A DNA stretch of 64,000 nt. It comes from Polaribacter pectinis (GTDB lineage Bacteria; Bacteroidota; Bacteroidia; Flavobacteriales; Flavobacteriaceae). Made by a program: the position numbers and the translations under genes. The stretch covers positions 3,255,501 through 3,319,500 of the forward strand of contig NZ_CP060695.1 of NCBI RefSeq assembly GCF_014352875.1. Reading direction: 5' to 3'. Shown piece by piece: positions 8,711-15,152 of this stretch; the first letter of the stretch is position 1, and every line of letters starts with the position of its first letter. A model generated the notes under the pieces. It did not search any database. It saw only the letters and a list, made by a program, of their open reading frames with translations, and was not told the origin of the DNA.

Positions 8711-9484
8711 ATGAATTTCGAAAATATTTTAGTTGAAAAACAAAACGGATTAGCAAGAGTAATCATTAACCGCCCAAAAAAATTAAATGCATTAAACAAA
8801 GCAACCATAGAAGAATTACACGAAGTTTTTGAGTCTCTAGAAGATGATGAGGATGTAAGAGTAATTATATTAACTGGAAGTGGAGAAAAGGCCTTCGTAG
8901 CTGGTGCGGATATTTCAGAATTTGCTCATTTTTCTATAGAAGAAGGTGCAACTTTAGCAAGAGCAGGGCAAGAAATGTTGTTTGATTATGTAGAGAATTT
9001 AGCAACTCCAGTAATTGCAGCTGTTAATGGTTTTGCTTTAGGTGGTGGTTTAGAGTTGGCAATGTCTTGTCACTTTAGAATAGCATCTGACAATGCAAAA
9101 ATGGGTTTACCGGAAGTTTCATTGGGTGTAATTCCAGGTTATGGAGGTACACAACGTTTGCCACAATTAGTTGGTAAAGGAAAAGCTATGGAATTGATTA
9201 TGACTGCTGGAATGATTTCTGCACAAGAAGCTAAAGAATGTGGTTTGGTAAATCATGTAGTTTCTCAAGAAGAATTATTACCACTTGCAGAAAAAATCGC
9301 AGGTAGAATTATGCGAAATTCTTCTGTTGCAATTAGTGCTGCAATTAGAGCAGTAAATGCAAATTTTGAAGACGGAGTAAATGGATTTGATATAGAAATT
9401 GATGAGTTTGGTGAGTGTTTTGGTACAGAAGATTTTAAAGAAGGTACCACTGCATTTTTAGAAAAAAGAAAACCAAATTTTTAA
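8711..9484 (+). CDS. Enoyl-CoA hydratase/isomerase (crotonase) family protein
   Basis: A 257-residue crotonase, the normal family length. The CoA oxyanion-hole motifs are clear (FVAGADISEF and NGFALGGGLELAM), as are both glutamates expected in hydratases, E115 (GGGLE) and E135 (GLPEVSLGVIPGYGGTQRL). This predicts hydration of 2-enoyl-CoA in fatty-acid or short-chain acyl-CoA degradation; the exact substrate cannot be read from the sequence. It sits 57 bases after the kinase on the same strand and ends at a bidirectional terminator. Confidence 0.9.
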   Translation: MNFENILVEKQNGLARVIINRPKKLNALNKATIEELHEVFESLEDDEDVRVIILTGSGEKAFVAGADISEFAHFSIEEGATLARAGQEMLFDYVENLATPVIAAVNGFALGGGLELAMSCHFRIASDNAKMGLPEVSLGVIPGYGGTQRLPQLVGKGKAMELIMTAGMISAQEAKECGLVNHVVSQEELLPLAEKIAGRIMRNSSVAISAAIRAVNANFEDGVNGFDIEIDEFGECFGTEDFKEGTTAFLEKRKPNF

Positions 9485-9522
9485 AGAAATTCCTTTTAAT
9501 TGCTGAGGAGTAATAATAAAAT

Positions 9523-9556
9523 AAAAAAAGCGAGTCAATTAAGGCTCGCTTTTTTT
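9523..9556. terminator. Bidirectional terminator between convergent genes
   Basis: A7 tract, stem GCGAG / CTCGC (extended by C-G and U-G pairs) and T7, symmetrical enough to stop the crotonase gene from the left and the secreted-protein gene from the right. Confidence 0.85.
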
Positions 9557-9598
9557 ATCAAATCATAGCAATAATTTGAATTAGTAAGGTTCTATTTG

Positions 9599-10183
9599 TT
9601 AGATTTTAAAATCTTGTGTGTAAGATTTTTTATTAGTATTTACCACTACTCTGTATGTTCCTTTTTGTTCATTAGAAACCTTGTACACTCTGTTTAGAAT
9701 TTCTTTTGTATCTACAATAGTTTCAGAGTAAATTACGTCATCTTTATAGTAAATTGTTACTTCTACTGGCTTGTGGCTGAAAGATATTTTAGAAATTAAA
9801 ACCAATTCGTTTTGAGTTCTAATAACTGGTTTAAATTCCGTTTCATCATCAGAAGTAAAAATAACAGTTCCGTTTTCTACTTTAAAAGATTTTTTAATGA
9901 TTTCGAAATCTTTCTCTAATTCTGCAATATAATTTCCAGAAGTTAAAGCAGAAAGATCAAATATTTTAGAAAATGTTCCTGCATTCTTAATTTCTGACGA
10001 GTATAAAATAACACCATTTCTTTGTTTAATGGTTAATGTGTTTCCTTTTTTAACAGCGTTAAATTCAACTTTTACTCTTTTTCCATCAATTGATTTAAAA
10101 GAAGTGTTGCTTTCATTTGCGTAACCTAATAATGTTCCTAACATTAATGCTACTACTATGTAATTTTTAATTGTTGTTTTCAT
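9599..10183 (-). CDS. Secreted beta-sandwich protein, paralogue 1
   Basis: A 194-residue exported protein with a signal peptide of about 22 residues (ending LLGYANE). The mature part reads as two strand-rich halves: GNTLTIKQRNGVILYSSEI ... SGNYIAELEKDFEI, then KPVIRTQNELVLISKISF ... KGTYRVVVNTNKKSYTQDFKI. This is the kind of T9SS-CTD-like or Ig-like sandwich seen in small Bacteroidota secreted proteins, but no C-terminal sorting signal is evident and I cannot name a family with certainty. It is clearly paralogous to the next gene on the same strand (VALMLGTLLGYANE..NTS versus VVLMLGTLIGYANE..NTS, and similar ends). It has its own promoter and terminator. Confidence 0.75.
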   Translation of the reverse strand: MKTTIKNYIVVALMLGTLLGYANESNTSFKSIDGKRVKVEFNAVKKGNTLTIKQRNGVILYSSEIKNAGTFSKIFDLSALTSGNYIAELEKDFEIIKKSFKVENGTVIFTSDDETEFKPVIRTQNELVLISKISFSHKPVEVTIYYKDDVIYSETIVDTKEILNRVYKVSNEQKGTYRVVVNTNKKSYTQDFKI

Positions 10184-10213
10184 TTTTCTTTTTTTTACTT
10201 GTTATTGATACTA

Positions 10214-10221
10214 CAAATCTA
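10214..10221 (-). promoter_or_regulatory. -7 box for secreted paralogue 1
   Basis: On the minus strand TAGATTTG (TAnnTTTG) lies about 30 bases upstream of the start at 10183. The -33 region is TTTTC-like, 18 bases further up. The same arrangement precedes paralogue 2. Confidence 0.55.
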
Positions 10222-10341
10222 TGGTAGTTTTAAATGTCTGAAAACATCTAAATTGACAAGTATGTGTGCTAAATTATCAATATTATTTAATGTTAATTTA
10301 ATGTAAAGTTAAAATAGAATATAATAGAGGTAATTCTATTT

Positions 10342-10357
10342 ACTATGCATGCATAGT
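10342..10357. repeat. Perfect 16-bp palindrome ACTATGCATGCATAGT
   Basis: A perfect 16-bp palindrome between the two secreted paralogues, about 120 bases upstream of the paralogue 1 -7 box. I did not find it in the equivalent region of paralogue 2. It could be a dimeric regulator site; nothing in the sequence proves this. Confidence 0.4.
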
Positions 10358-10370
10358 TAAAATAATAGAA

Positions 10371-10404
10371 AAAGAAAAAGCGAGTCATTTATGACTCGCT
10401 TTTC
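10371..10404 (-). terminator. Terminator of secreted paralogue 2
   Basis: A 10-bp perfect stem AGCGAGTCAT / ATGACTCGCT with a 2-base spacer; on the minus strand it is followed by a T-rich run. It shares the GCGAGTCA core with the terminator of paralogue 1, supporting duplication of the whole transcription unit. Confidence 0.85.
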
Positions 10405-10450
10405 TCATCAAAATATAGCAGTGTTTTGATGACCAATTAACTATTCTTTT

Positions 10451-11038
10451 TTAGATTGAAAAATCTTTTATGTACATTCTGTTGTTTGTATTAATAACAA
10501 CTTTATAATTTCCTTTTTCAGTTTCAGATAATTTGTATACTCTACTTAAGATATCATTTCCATTAACAGTTTCAGATAGAATAACTTCATCTTTATAATA
10601 GATAACAACATTTAAAGGTTTGTTATTAAAGTCTATTTTAGAAATTAAAACCAAGTTTTCTTCATTTCTAATAACTGGTTTAAATACTTTGTTATTTTCT
10701 TCACTTAAAAAAGTTACGTTTCCGTTTTCTACCTTAAAAGTTTTAATTAAGATTTCATAATCTTTATTTAATTCTGCAGTATAAATTCCATTTTTTAAAG
10801 CAGTTAAATTAAAAAATCTTGAATAAGTACCAGAGTTTTCAATTTTTTGATTGTATACTTGACTTCCGTTTTCATCATTAATAGTAATAGTTTGTCCTTT
10901 TTTTACAGACTTAAATTCAACCTTTACTTTTTTTGCATCTAAAACAGTTGTAGATGTATTGTTCTCATTTGCGTAACCTATTAATGTTCCTAACATTAAT
11001 ACTACTAATAAACTTCTTTTCATTTTTGTTTTCATCAT
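10451..11038 (-). CDS. Secreted beta-sandwich protein, paralogue 2
   Basis: A 195-residue paralogue of the preceding minus-strand gene: signal peptide of about 25 residues, then the same two-part strand-rich architecture (GQTITINDENGSQVY ... NGIYTAELNKDYEILIKTFKVENG, then LVLISKIDFNNKPLNVVIYYKDEVILSE). The similarity runs the full length, including intergenic flanks, so the pair is a tandem duplication. Start: ATG at 11038 or the ATG one codon later; both keep the signal peptide. Function unknown. Confidence 0.75.
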   Translation of the reverse strand: MMKTKMKRSLLVVLMLGTLIGYANENNTSTTVLDAKKVKVEFKSVKKGQTITINDENGSQVYNQKIENSGTYSRFFNLTALKNGIYTAELNKDYEILIKTFKVENGNVTFLSEENNKVFKPVIRNEENLVLISKIDFNNKPLNVVIYYKDEVILSETVNGNDILSRVYKLSETEKGNYKVVINTNNRMYIKDFSI

Positions 11039-11065
11039 TTGTCATTTTATCAATTAATAACACTG

Positions 11066-11095
11066 CAAATTTATAGCAGATTTTAACGCCTCAAA
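11066..11095 (-). promoter_or_regulatory. Promoter of secreted paralogue 2
   Basis: Minus strand: TTTG (-33, plus 11092-11095), 18-base spacer, TAAATTTG (-7, plus 11066-11073), an excellent match to the Bacteroidota primary promoter, 28 bases upstream of the start. Confidence 0.7.
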
Positions 11096-11214
11096 ACATC
11101 AAAATTGATAGGTTTATGTGCTAAATTATCATTTTTAGCTATGTTAAATTCGTGTTAAGTTAAAATAACATACAAAAGAGGTAATTTTATATATGTTATT
11201 ATTTTTAAGTGTTG

Positions 11215-11222
11215 TATTTTTG
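11215..11222 (+). promoter_or_regulatory. -7 box immediately before the AraC-family gene
   Basis: TATTTTTG ends only six bases before the ATG at 11229. If it is the promoter, transcription would begin at or next to the start codon, giving a leaderless mRNA. No strong -33 element is visible. Confidence 0.4.
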
Positions 11223-11228
11223 TAGCAT

Positions 11229-12101
11229 ATGATTCAAAAGAAGCCTACATTAGAAAAAATTACGCCAAATTTTGGAAGCTCATTGTTAGTTAAAAAACAT
11301 ATAGAGTTTTTAAAAGAGAACACACCATTTTGGCATTTTCATCCAGAAATAGAGTTGGTGTACGTTAATAAAGGTAAAGGTAAGAGACATATTGGTAATC
11401 ATGTTAGTTATTTTAATAATAGCCAATTAGTATTAATAGGTTCTAATTTACCACATGTTGGTTATTTAGATCGTTTAACTACAAATGGTTCAGAAACCTT
11501 AATACAGTTTTCTCCAGATTTTTTAGGAAAAGAGTTTTTTAAAATTCCTGAAATGATTGCAATAGATTCATTGTTTGAAAGAGCCAAAAAAGGAATTCGT
11601 TTCAATATAGAAATTAAACAAAGAATTGGTGCAAAAATTGAAAAGCTTGTAGAGCTAGAAGGAGTAAATAGAATCTCTTCTTTTTTAGAAATCTTAAATG
11701 ATTTAGCAACAACGGAAGACTATACTTTATTAAATGCAAATGGTTTTGCTTTCGAAACCATACCACAAGACAGTAATAAAATAGAAATTATTTACAAGCA
11801 TATTAATGAGCACTTTAAAGAACATATTAGTTTAGATGAGATTGCAGAATTAGCAAGTATGACTGTTCCTGCATTTTGTAGATACTTTAAAAAATCTACT
11901 GGAAAAACGTTTACAAAATTGGTAAATGAATATAGAGTTGTACATGCTACAAAATTATTGGCAGAAAGTACAATGAGTATTGCCGATGTAAGTTTCGAGT
12001 GTGGTTTTAATAATTTTTCTCACTTTAATAAACTCTTTAAAAATTTTACAGGAAAAAGTGCTTCTAAATATAGAAGTGAAATGAAAAATTTAATTCAATA
12101 A
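11229..12101 (+). CDS. AraC-family transcriptional regulator with cupin sensor domain
   Basis: A 290-residue regulator. The N-terminal half is a cupin-type ligand domain (PFWHFHPEIELVYVNKGKGKRHIG ... LVLIGSNLPHVGYLDRL), and the C-terminal 100 residues are a double helix-turn-helix AraC domain (ISLDEIAELASMTVPAFCRYFKKSTGKTF ... SIADVSFECGFNNFSHFNKLFKNFTGKSASKYR). Such HFHPE/LPH cupin-AraC proteins usually sense small metabolites such as sugars. No target is evident; it is divergent from secreted paralogue 2, whose promoter lies in the shared 190-base gap. The ATG at 11229 matches the family N terminus (MIQKKPTLEKITPNFGSS). Confidence 0.9.
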   Translation: MIQKKPTLEKITPNFGSSLLVKKHIEFLKENTPFWHFHPEIELVYVNKGKGKRHIGNHVSYFNNSQLVLIGSNLPHVGYLDRLTTNGSETLIQFSPDFLGKEFFKIPEMIAIDSLFERAKKGIRFNIEIKQRIGAKIEKLVELEGVNRISSFLEILNDLATTEDYTLLNANGFAFETIPQDSNKIEIIYKHINEHFKEHISLDEIAELASMTVPAFCRYFKKSTGKTFTKLVNEYRVVHATKLLAESTMSIADVSFECGFNNFSHFNKLFKNFTGKSASKYRSEMKNLIQ

Positions 12102-12268
12102 AAAAGTATAATACAAAAACTGAATTTTATTAGCCAAAATACATAAAGTTCACATAAACGTTTTTGGTTCTTTTCTATTTTTTTTTATAAACGTAATTTG
12201 CATAAAAGTTTGCACTTATTTTTAGAAACCAAATATTGAATCATGTTCATTAATTAAAAAGATGCGAA

Positions 12269-12442
12269 ATGAAAGATAAAATAGAAGAAACCTTAAATTA
12301 TTATACTTTTAAAAGTAATGATATTTTAAATTATATAAATTCAAGTACAAATTTAACTGTAGATGAAATTATAGAGAAATCCGCAAAACTTTCTGAATTG
12401 GAATATAAAATTATAGCTTTAGAAGCCGCAAAGGAAAATTAA
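12269..12442 (+). CDS. Small hypothetical protein, 57 aa
   Basis: ATG at 12269 to TAA at 12440-12442. The product begins MKDKIEETLNYYTFKSND and is rich in Lys, Glu, Ile and Leu, with two likely amphipathic helices (DILNYINSS, then VDEIIEKSAKLSELEYKIIALEAA). It has no signal peptide or membrane segment. Codon use looks like that of the neighbouring genes. I recall similar tiny proteins in Flavobacteriaceae but cannot name a family. It may be a small regulatory or protein-binding factor; function unknown. Confidence 0.55.
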   Translation: MKDKIEETLNYYTFKSNDILNYINSSTNLTVDEIIEKSAKLSELEYKIIALEAAKEN

Positions 12443-12460
12443 ATTTTAAAAATTGTTTTT

Positions 12461-12555
12461 AGAAGCTTTAAAGGAGGTTTGTAAAGGTGAGTCTTACAAT
12501 TTACTTAGGGAAAATTAATAAGCTTTTAAATAGGTGTTAAAAAAAGCCTTTTTGC
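12461..12555 (+). ncRNA. Candidate structured small RNA or SD-led micro-ORF
   Basis: In a 154-base gap between convergent genes, AGAAGCTT (12461-12468) can pair with AAGCTTTT (12520-12527), enclosing a hairpin TTGTAA / TTACAA (12479-12484, 12494-12499). A weak AGGT/GCCT stem with a T5 run ends at 12553. A GGAGG at 12473-12477, unusual in this phylum, precedes a GTG that opens a 17-codon ORF ending at 12540. Either a small RNA or a leader peptide is possible; neither is proven. Confidence 0.3.
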
Positions 12556-12596
12556 ATAATTAAAATCTATAACAATTATTTTTGTATTAGAATTAA

Positions 12597-13256
12597 TTAT
12601 TTAACACCATTCCATTCATTATAAAACTGATTTAGAAATTGCTCCATATAATTATGTCTGTCAGTAGCAATTCGTTTTCCAGAATTGGTGTTCATTTTAT
12701 CTTTTAATAATAACAATTTTTCATAAAAATGATTAATTGTTGGTGCAGAAGACTTTTTATATTCTTCTTTTGTCATATTTAAGTTTGGTAAAATTTCTGG
12801 ATCGTACAGAGCCCTATTTTTAAAACCGCCATAATTAAAACAACGTGCAATACCAATAGCACCAATTGCGTCTAATCTATCTGCATCTTGAACAACTTCA
12901 AGTTCTTTGGACGTAAATTTTTCACCATTTTTATCAAATGAATTTTTATAAGAAATATGGTTGATTATGTTTACAACATGTAAAATTGTTTCTTTGTTAA
13001 CTTTCTGTTTTTCAAGAAATTCAGTAGCTAATTTAGGCCCAATAGTCTCATCTCCATTGTAAAACTTAGGGTCTGCAATGTCATGTAATAATGCAGCTAA
13101 AGAAACTACAAAAACGTTTACATCTTCTTCTCTAGAAATTAAAATTGCGTTTTTAAAAACACGTTCTATATGAAACCAATCATGCCCACCTTCAGCATCT
13201 TTTAACTCTTCTTTTACAAATAAAATAGTGTTTTCAATTACTTTTTCTTCGTTCAT
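12597..13256 (-). CDS. HD-domain phosphohydrolase
   Basis: A 219-residue metal-dependent HD hydrolase. The metal-binding set is visible: H25 and H29 (GGHDWFHIERV), H58-D59 (LLHDIAD), and the later DADRLDAIGAIG motif. The order and length fit the YedJ/YpgQ-like HD proteins that act on nucleotides; the substrate cannot be deduced. The gene begins one base after the stop of a small membrane-protein gene, so the two are co-transcribed. Confidence 0.85.
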   Translation of the reverse strand: MNEEKVIENTILFVKEELKDAEGGHDWFHIERVFKNAILISREEDVNVFVVSLAALLHDIADPKFYNGDETIGPKLATEFLEKQKVNKETILHVVNIINHISYKNSFDKNGEKFTSKELEVVQDADRLDAIGAIGIARCFNYGGFKNRALYDPEILPNLNMTKEEYKKSSAPTINHFYEKLLLLKDKMNTNSGKRIATDRHNYMEQFLNQFYNEWNGVK

Positions 13257-13257
13257 T

Positions 13258-13497
13258 TTATTTTCTTAAAGCAAGTTCTTTTTTAATTTTTTTAATTTCA
13301 AAAAACATTATTACACTCATAGGAGCAAAGAATAATGGTAAAAAGGTTTGAAAAGAAACACCTTCATCAATAGAAGAAAAAATTGCCAAAACAACCATTA
13401 ATAAAACCACAATTGTTTGTACAACAAATAAGATTTTTTGTGTTTTTAATTTCTTTTGTAATTCTTTTACGGTGTAAGTAGAAAGCAAAGATGCCAT
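13258..13497 (-). CDS. Small two-helix membrane protein
   Basis: A 79-residue protein: a Lys-rich cytoplasmic start (TVKELQKKLKTQK), two membrane helices (ILFVVQTIVVLLMVVLAIF and FLPLFFAPMSVIMFFEI) and a basic C-terminal tail (KKIKKELALRK). No family is recognised. It is the first gene of a two-gene unit with the HD hydrolase (one-base gap) and is separated from the bacilliredoxin gene upstream by a terminator. Confidence 0.7.
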   Translation of the reverse strand: MASLLSTYTVKELQKKLKTQKILFVVQTIVVLLMVVLAIFSSIDEGVSFQTFLPLFFAPMSVIMFFEIKKIKKELALRK

Positions 13498-13521
13498 AGT
13501 TTTAAATTTTTATAAAAATAA

Positions 13522-13550
13522 AAAAATCCACTCTAAAAGAATGGATTTTT
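13522..13550 (-). terminator. Terminator of the bacilliredoxin gene
   Basis: Stem AAAAATCCA / TGGATTTTT with further inner TCT/AGA pairs, followed on the minus strand by a T-run. Confidence 0.75.
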
Positions 13551-13589
13551 AAAATTCTTTCCTTCAAAAAAAAAGGATTTATTGTAAGT

Positions 13590-14000
13590 CTAACAAAACT
13601 CTTCGTAAGCTTGTGCTAAATTCTGTGCAATCATTTGTGCAGAACGACCTTCAATATGGTGTCTTTCTAACATGTGTACTAAATTTCCGTCTTTAAACAA
13701 CGCCATTGCTGGAGAAGAAGGAGGAAAAGGAATCATAAATTCACGTGCTTTTTGTGTAGATTCTTTCTCTACACCTGCAAAAACAGTTGTTAAATTATCA
13801 GGAGTTTTTTCTGCACCTAAAGAAGCAATTGCTCCTGGTCTTGCAGTTCCTGCAGCACAACCACAAACCGAGTTTACAACCACTAAAGTTGTTCCTTTTT
13901 TTGCCATTGCTTTTTCTACGTCTTCACCTGTATATAATGCTTCAAAACCTGCGTTAATTAACTCGTCACGCATTGGTTTTACTAATTCTTCTGGATACAT
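13590..14000 (-). CDS. BrxA/BrxB family bacilliredoxin
   Basis: A 136-residue thioredoxin-fold protein of the YphP/YqiW (DUF1094) family, which in Bacillus removes bacillithiol from S-bacillithiolated proteins. The active site is CGC at residues 46-48 (VNSVCGCAAGTARPG), and the family end AMIAQNLAQAYEEFC-like segment is present with its C-terminal Cys. Start: the ATG at 14000 (MYPEELVKPM) matches the family; a TTG 24 bases upstream lies within the -7 box and cannot be the start. Bacteroidota of this group are known or presumed to make bacillithiol. It is a single-gene transcript. Confidence 0.9.
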   Translation of the reverse strand: MYPEELVKPMRDELINAGFEALYTGEDVEKAMAKKGTTLVVVNSVCGCAAGTARPGAIASLGAEKTPDNLTTVFAGVEKESTQKAREFMIPFPPSSPAMALFKDGNLVHMLERHHIEGRSAQMIAQNLAQAYEEFC

Positions 14001-14021
14001 AATTTTTAATTTAATTCTTTG

Positions 14022-14029
14022 CAAAGATA
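14022..14029 (-). promoter_or_regulatory. -7 box of the bacilliredoxin gene
   Basis: Minus-strand TATCTTTG (TAnnTTTG) 21 bases upstream of the ATG at 14000. It fixes the start, because the alternative TTG codon overlaps it. Confidence 0.55.
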
Positions 14030-14048
14030 CTTAATATTTTCTTTTTTA

Positions 14049-14182
14049 GGGCGTGCCCATTTTTAAAAATACTATTCCGTTATCACTACATTCTATTTTA
14101 AAAAATCGTCAGGCTTTCCGCACTCGCTTTTTTTCTAAAAAAGAAAAAAGAGCTCAAACAAATGCTTCAATCCTTCACGCAG
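14049..14182. repeat. Probable dispersed intergenic repeat of Flavobacteriaceae
   Basis: The 309-base gap between divergent genes contains a block richer in GC than its surroundings. It runs from GGGCGTGCCC (a small hairpin) through CAGGCTTTCCGCACTCGC, a T-run/A-run pair able to form CTTTTTTTCT/AAAAAAGAAAAAAG structure, GAGCTCAAACAAATGCTTC and AATCCTTCACGCAG. I recall closely similar blocks scattered between genes in other Flavobacteriaceae genomes. I see no ORF in it. No second copy is present in this window, so the repeat call rests on memory. Confidence 0.5.
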
Positions 14183-14268
14183 AATGTTAACCCTTTGTGT
14201 TAAAAGTATTAAGGATTTAAAAGTTCAATAAACATAATGGTTCTAAACAAACTTTAAAAGGAACTTTG

Positions 14269-14276
14269 TAACTTTG
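14269..14276 (+). promoter_or_regulatory. Candidate -7 box for the TerB/J-domain gene
   Basis: TAACTTTG, a TAnnTTTG match, 33 bases upstream of the ATG at 14310; no obvious -33 element. Confidence 0.4.
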
Positions 14277-14309
14277 CTACCTTGTAATTATAAAGAAAGA
14301 GAATAGAAT

Positions 14310-15065
14310 ATGGCAAATTTCACAAAATGGTTGGGTGCAGGATTAGGATTTACTTTAGGTGGTCCAATAGGTGCAGCAATAGGTTTTGCAATAGGTAGTT
14401 TTGTAGATGGTTTTTCCGAAAAAGATCTGCTTTTAGAGCAAGGAGAATATCAAAGTAAAACCCAAAATAACAGACATGTAAACACGCAATCTGGAGATTT
14501 TGAAATGAGTTTGCTTGTTTTGGCATCTATAGTTATAAAATCAGATGGTAAAATAGACAAACGCGAATTAGAATTTGTACGTGCTCAATTTTTAAGTATG
14601 TATGGTAAAGAAAGAGCCAACAATGCTTTTAAATTATTTAAAGGAATTGTAAAGAAAGAAATCTCTGCAAGACAGGTTTGTATTCAAATTAGAGAACACA
14701 TGTCTCATGCATCTCGTTTACAATTACTTCACTTTTTATTCGGAATTGCAAAAGCAGACGAATTTGTAACCGAAAAAGAAGTTGAAGAAATTAGAAAAAT
14801 AGCAGGGTATTTGTATATCAATCAGCGAGATTTTACCTCTATAAAGGCAATGTTTTATGATGAGTCTGACAATGCTTATAAAATTTTAGAAATTACAAAA
14901 TCTGCAACAGATGATGAGTTAAAATCTGCTTACAGAAAAATGGTGAAAAAATACCATCCAGACAAATTACAAGATTTAGGAAAAGAGCATTTACAAGGAG
15001 CTAAAGAAAAGTTTCAAAGCATACAAACAGCTTACGAGAAAATAAAAAAAGAAAGAGGTTTGTAA
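14310..15065 (+). CDS. DjlA-like TerB/J-domain co-chaperone
   Basis: A 251-residue protein in three parts: a Gly/Ala-rich hydrophobic N terminus (residues 5-33, a likely membrane or glycine-zipper segment); a TerB-like helical domain at about 64-185, with the usual acidic metal-site pattern (SDGKIDKRELEFVR, ADEFVTEKEVEEI); and a C-terminal J domain at about 188-250 with HPD at 216-218. The order matches DjlA, a membrane-attached Hsp40 that stimulates DnaK. Single gene with a candidate -7 box upstream. Confidence 0.85.
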   Translation: MANFTKWLGAGLGFTLGGPIGAAIGFAIGSFVDGFSEKDLLLEQGEYQSKTQNNRHVNTQSGDFEMSLLVLASIVIKSDGKIDKRELEFVRAQFLSMYGKERANNAFKLFKGIVKKEISARQVCIQIREHMSHASRLQLLHFLFGIAKADEFVTEKEVEEIRKIAGYLYINQRDFTSIKAMFYDESDNAYKILEITKSATDDELKSAYRKMVKKYHPDKLQDLGKEHLQGAKEKFQSIQTAYEKIKKERGL

Positions 15066-15091
15066 GTTATGGCTTAAAAAACCTACTTTAA

Positions 15092-15120
15092 TTGTGCTTA
15101 TTTTTTTTCACTTATTTTTG
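15092..15120 (+). promoter_or_regulatory. Promoter of the IgGFc-binding/DUF11 gene
   Basis: TTG (15092-15094), 18-base spacer, TATTTTTG (15113-15120): an excellent Bacteroidota promoter. Transcription would start near 15127, giving a leader of about 26 bases that includes a C6 tract. Confidence 0.65.
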
Positions 15121-15152
15121 ATTGAATTTTCCCCCCGAAAAAATTGCGTTAT

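Noticed and set aside
14001..14024. Eight-residue N-terminal extension of the bacilliredoxin from a TTG
   Set aside because: The TTG overlaps the TATCTTTG promoter box and the family starts at MYPEELV.
13672..14034. Plus-strand ORF opposite the bacilliredoxin gene
   Set aside because: Fully antisense to a clear family member and without recognisable features.
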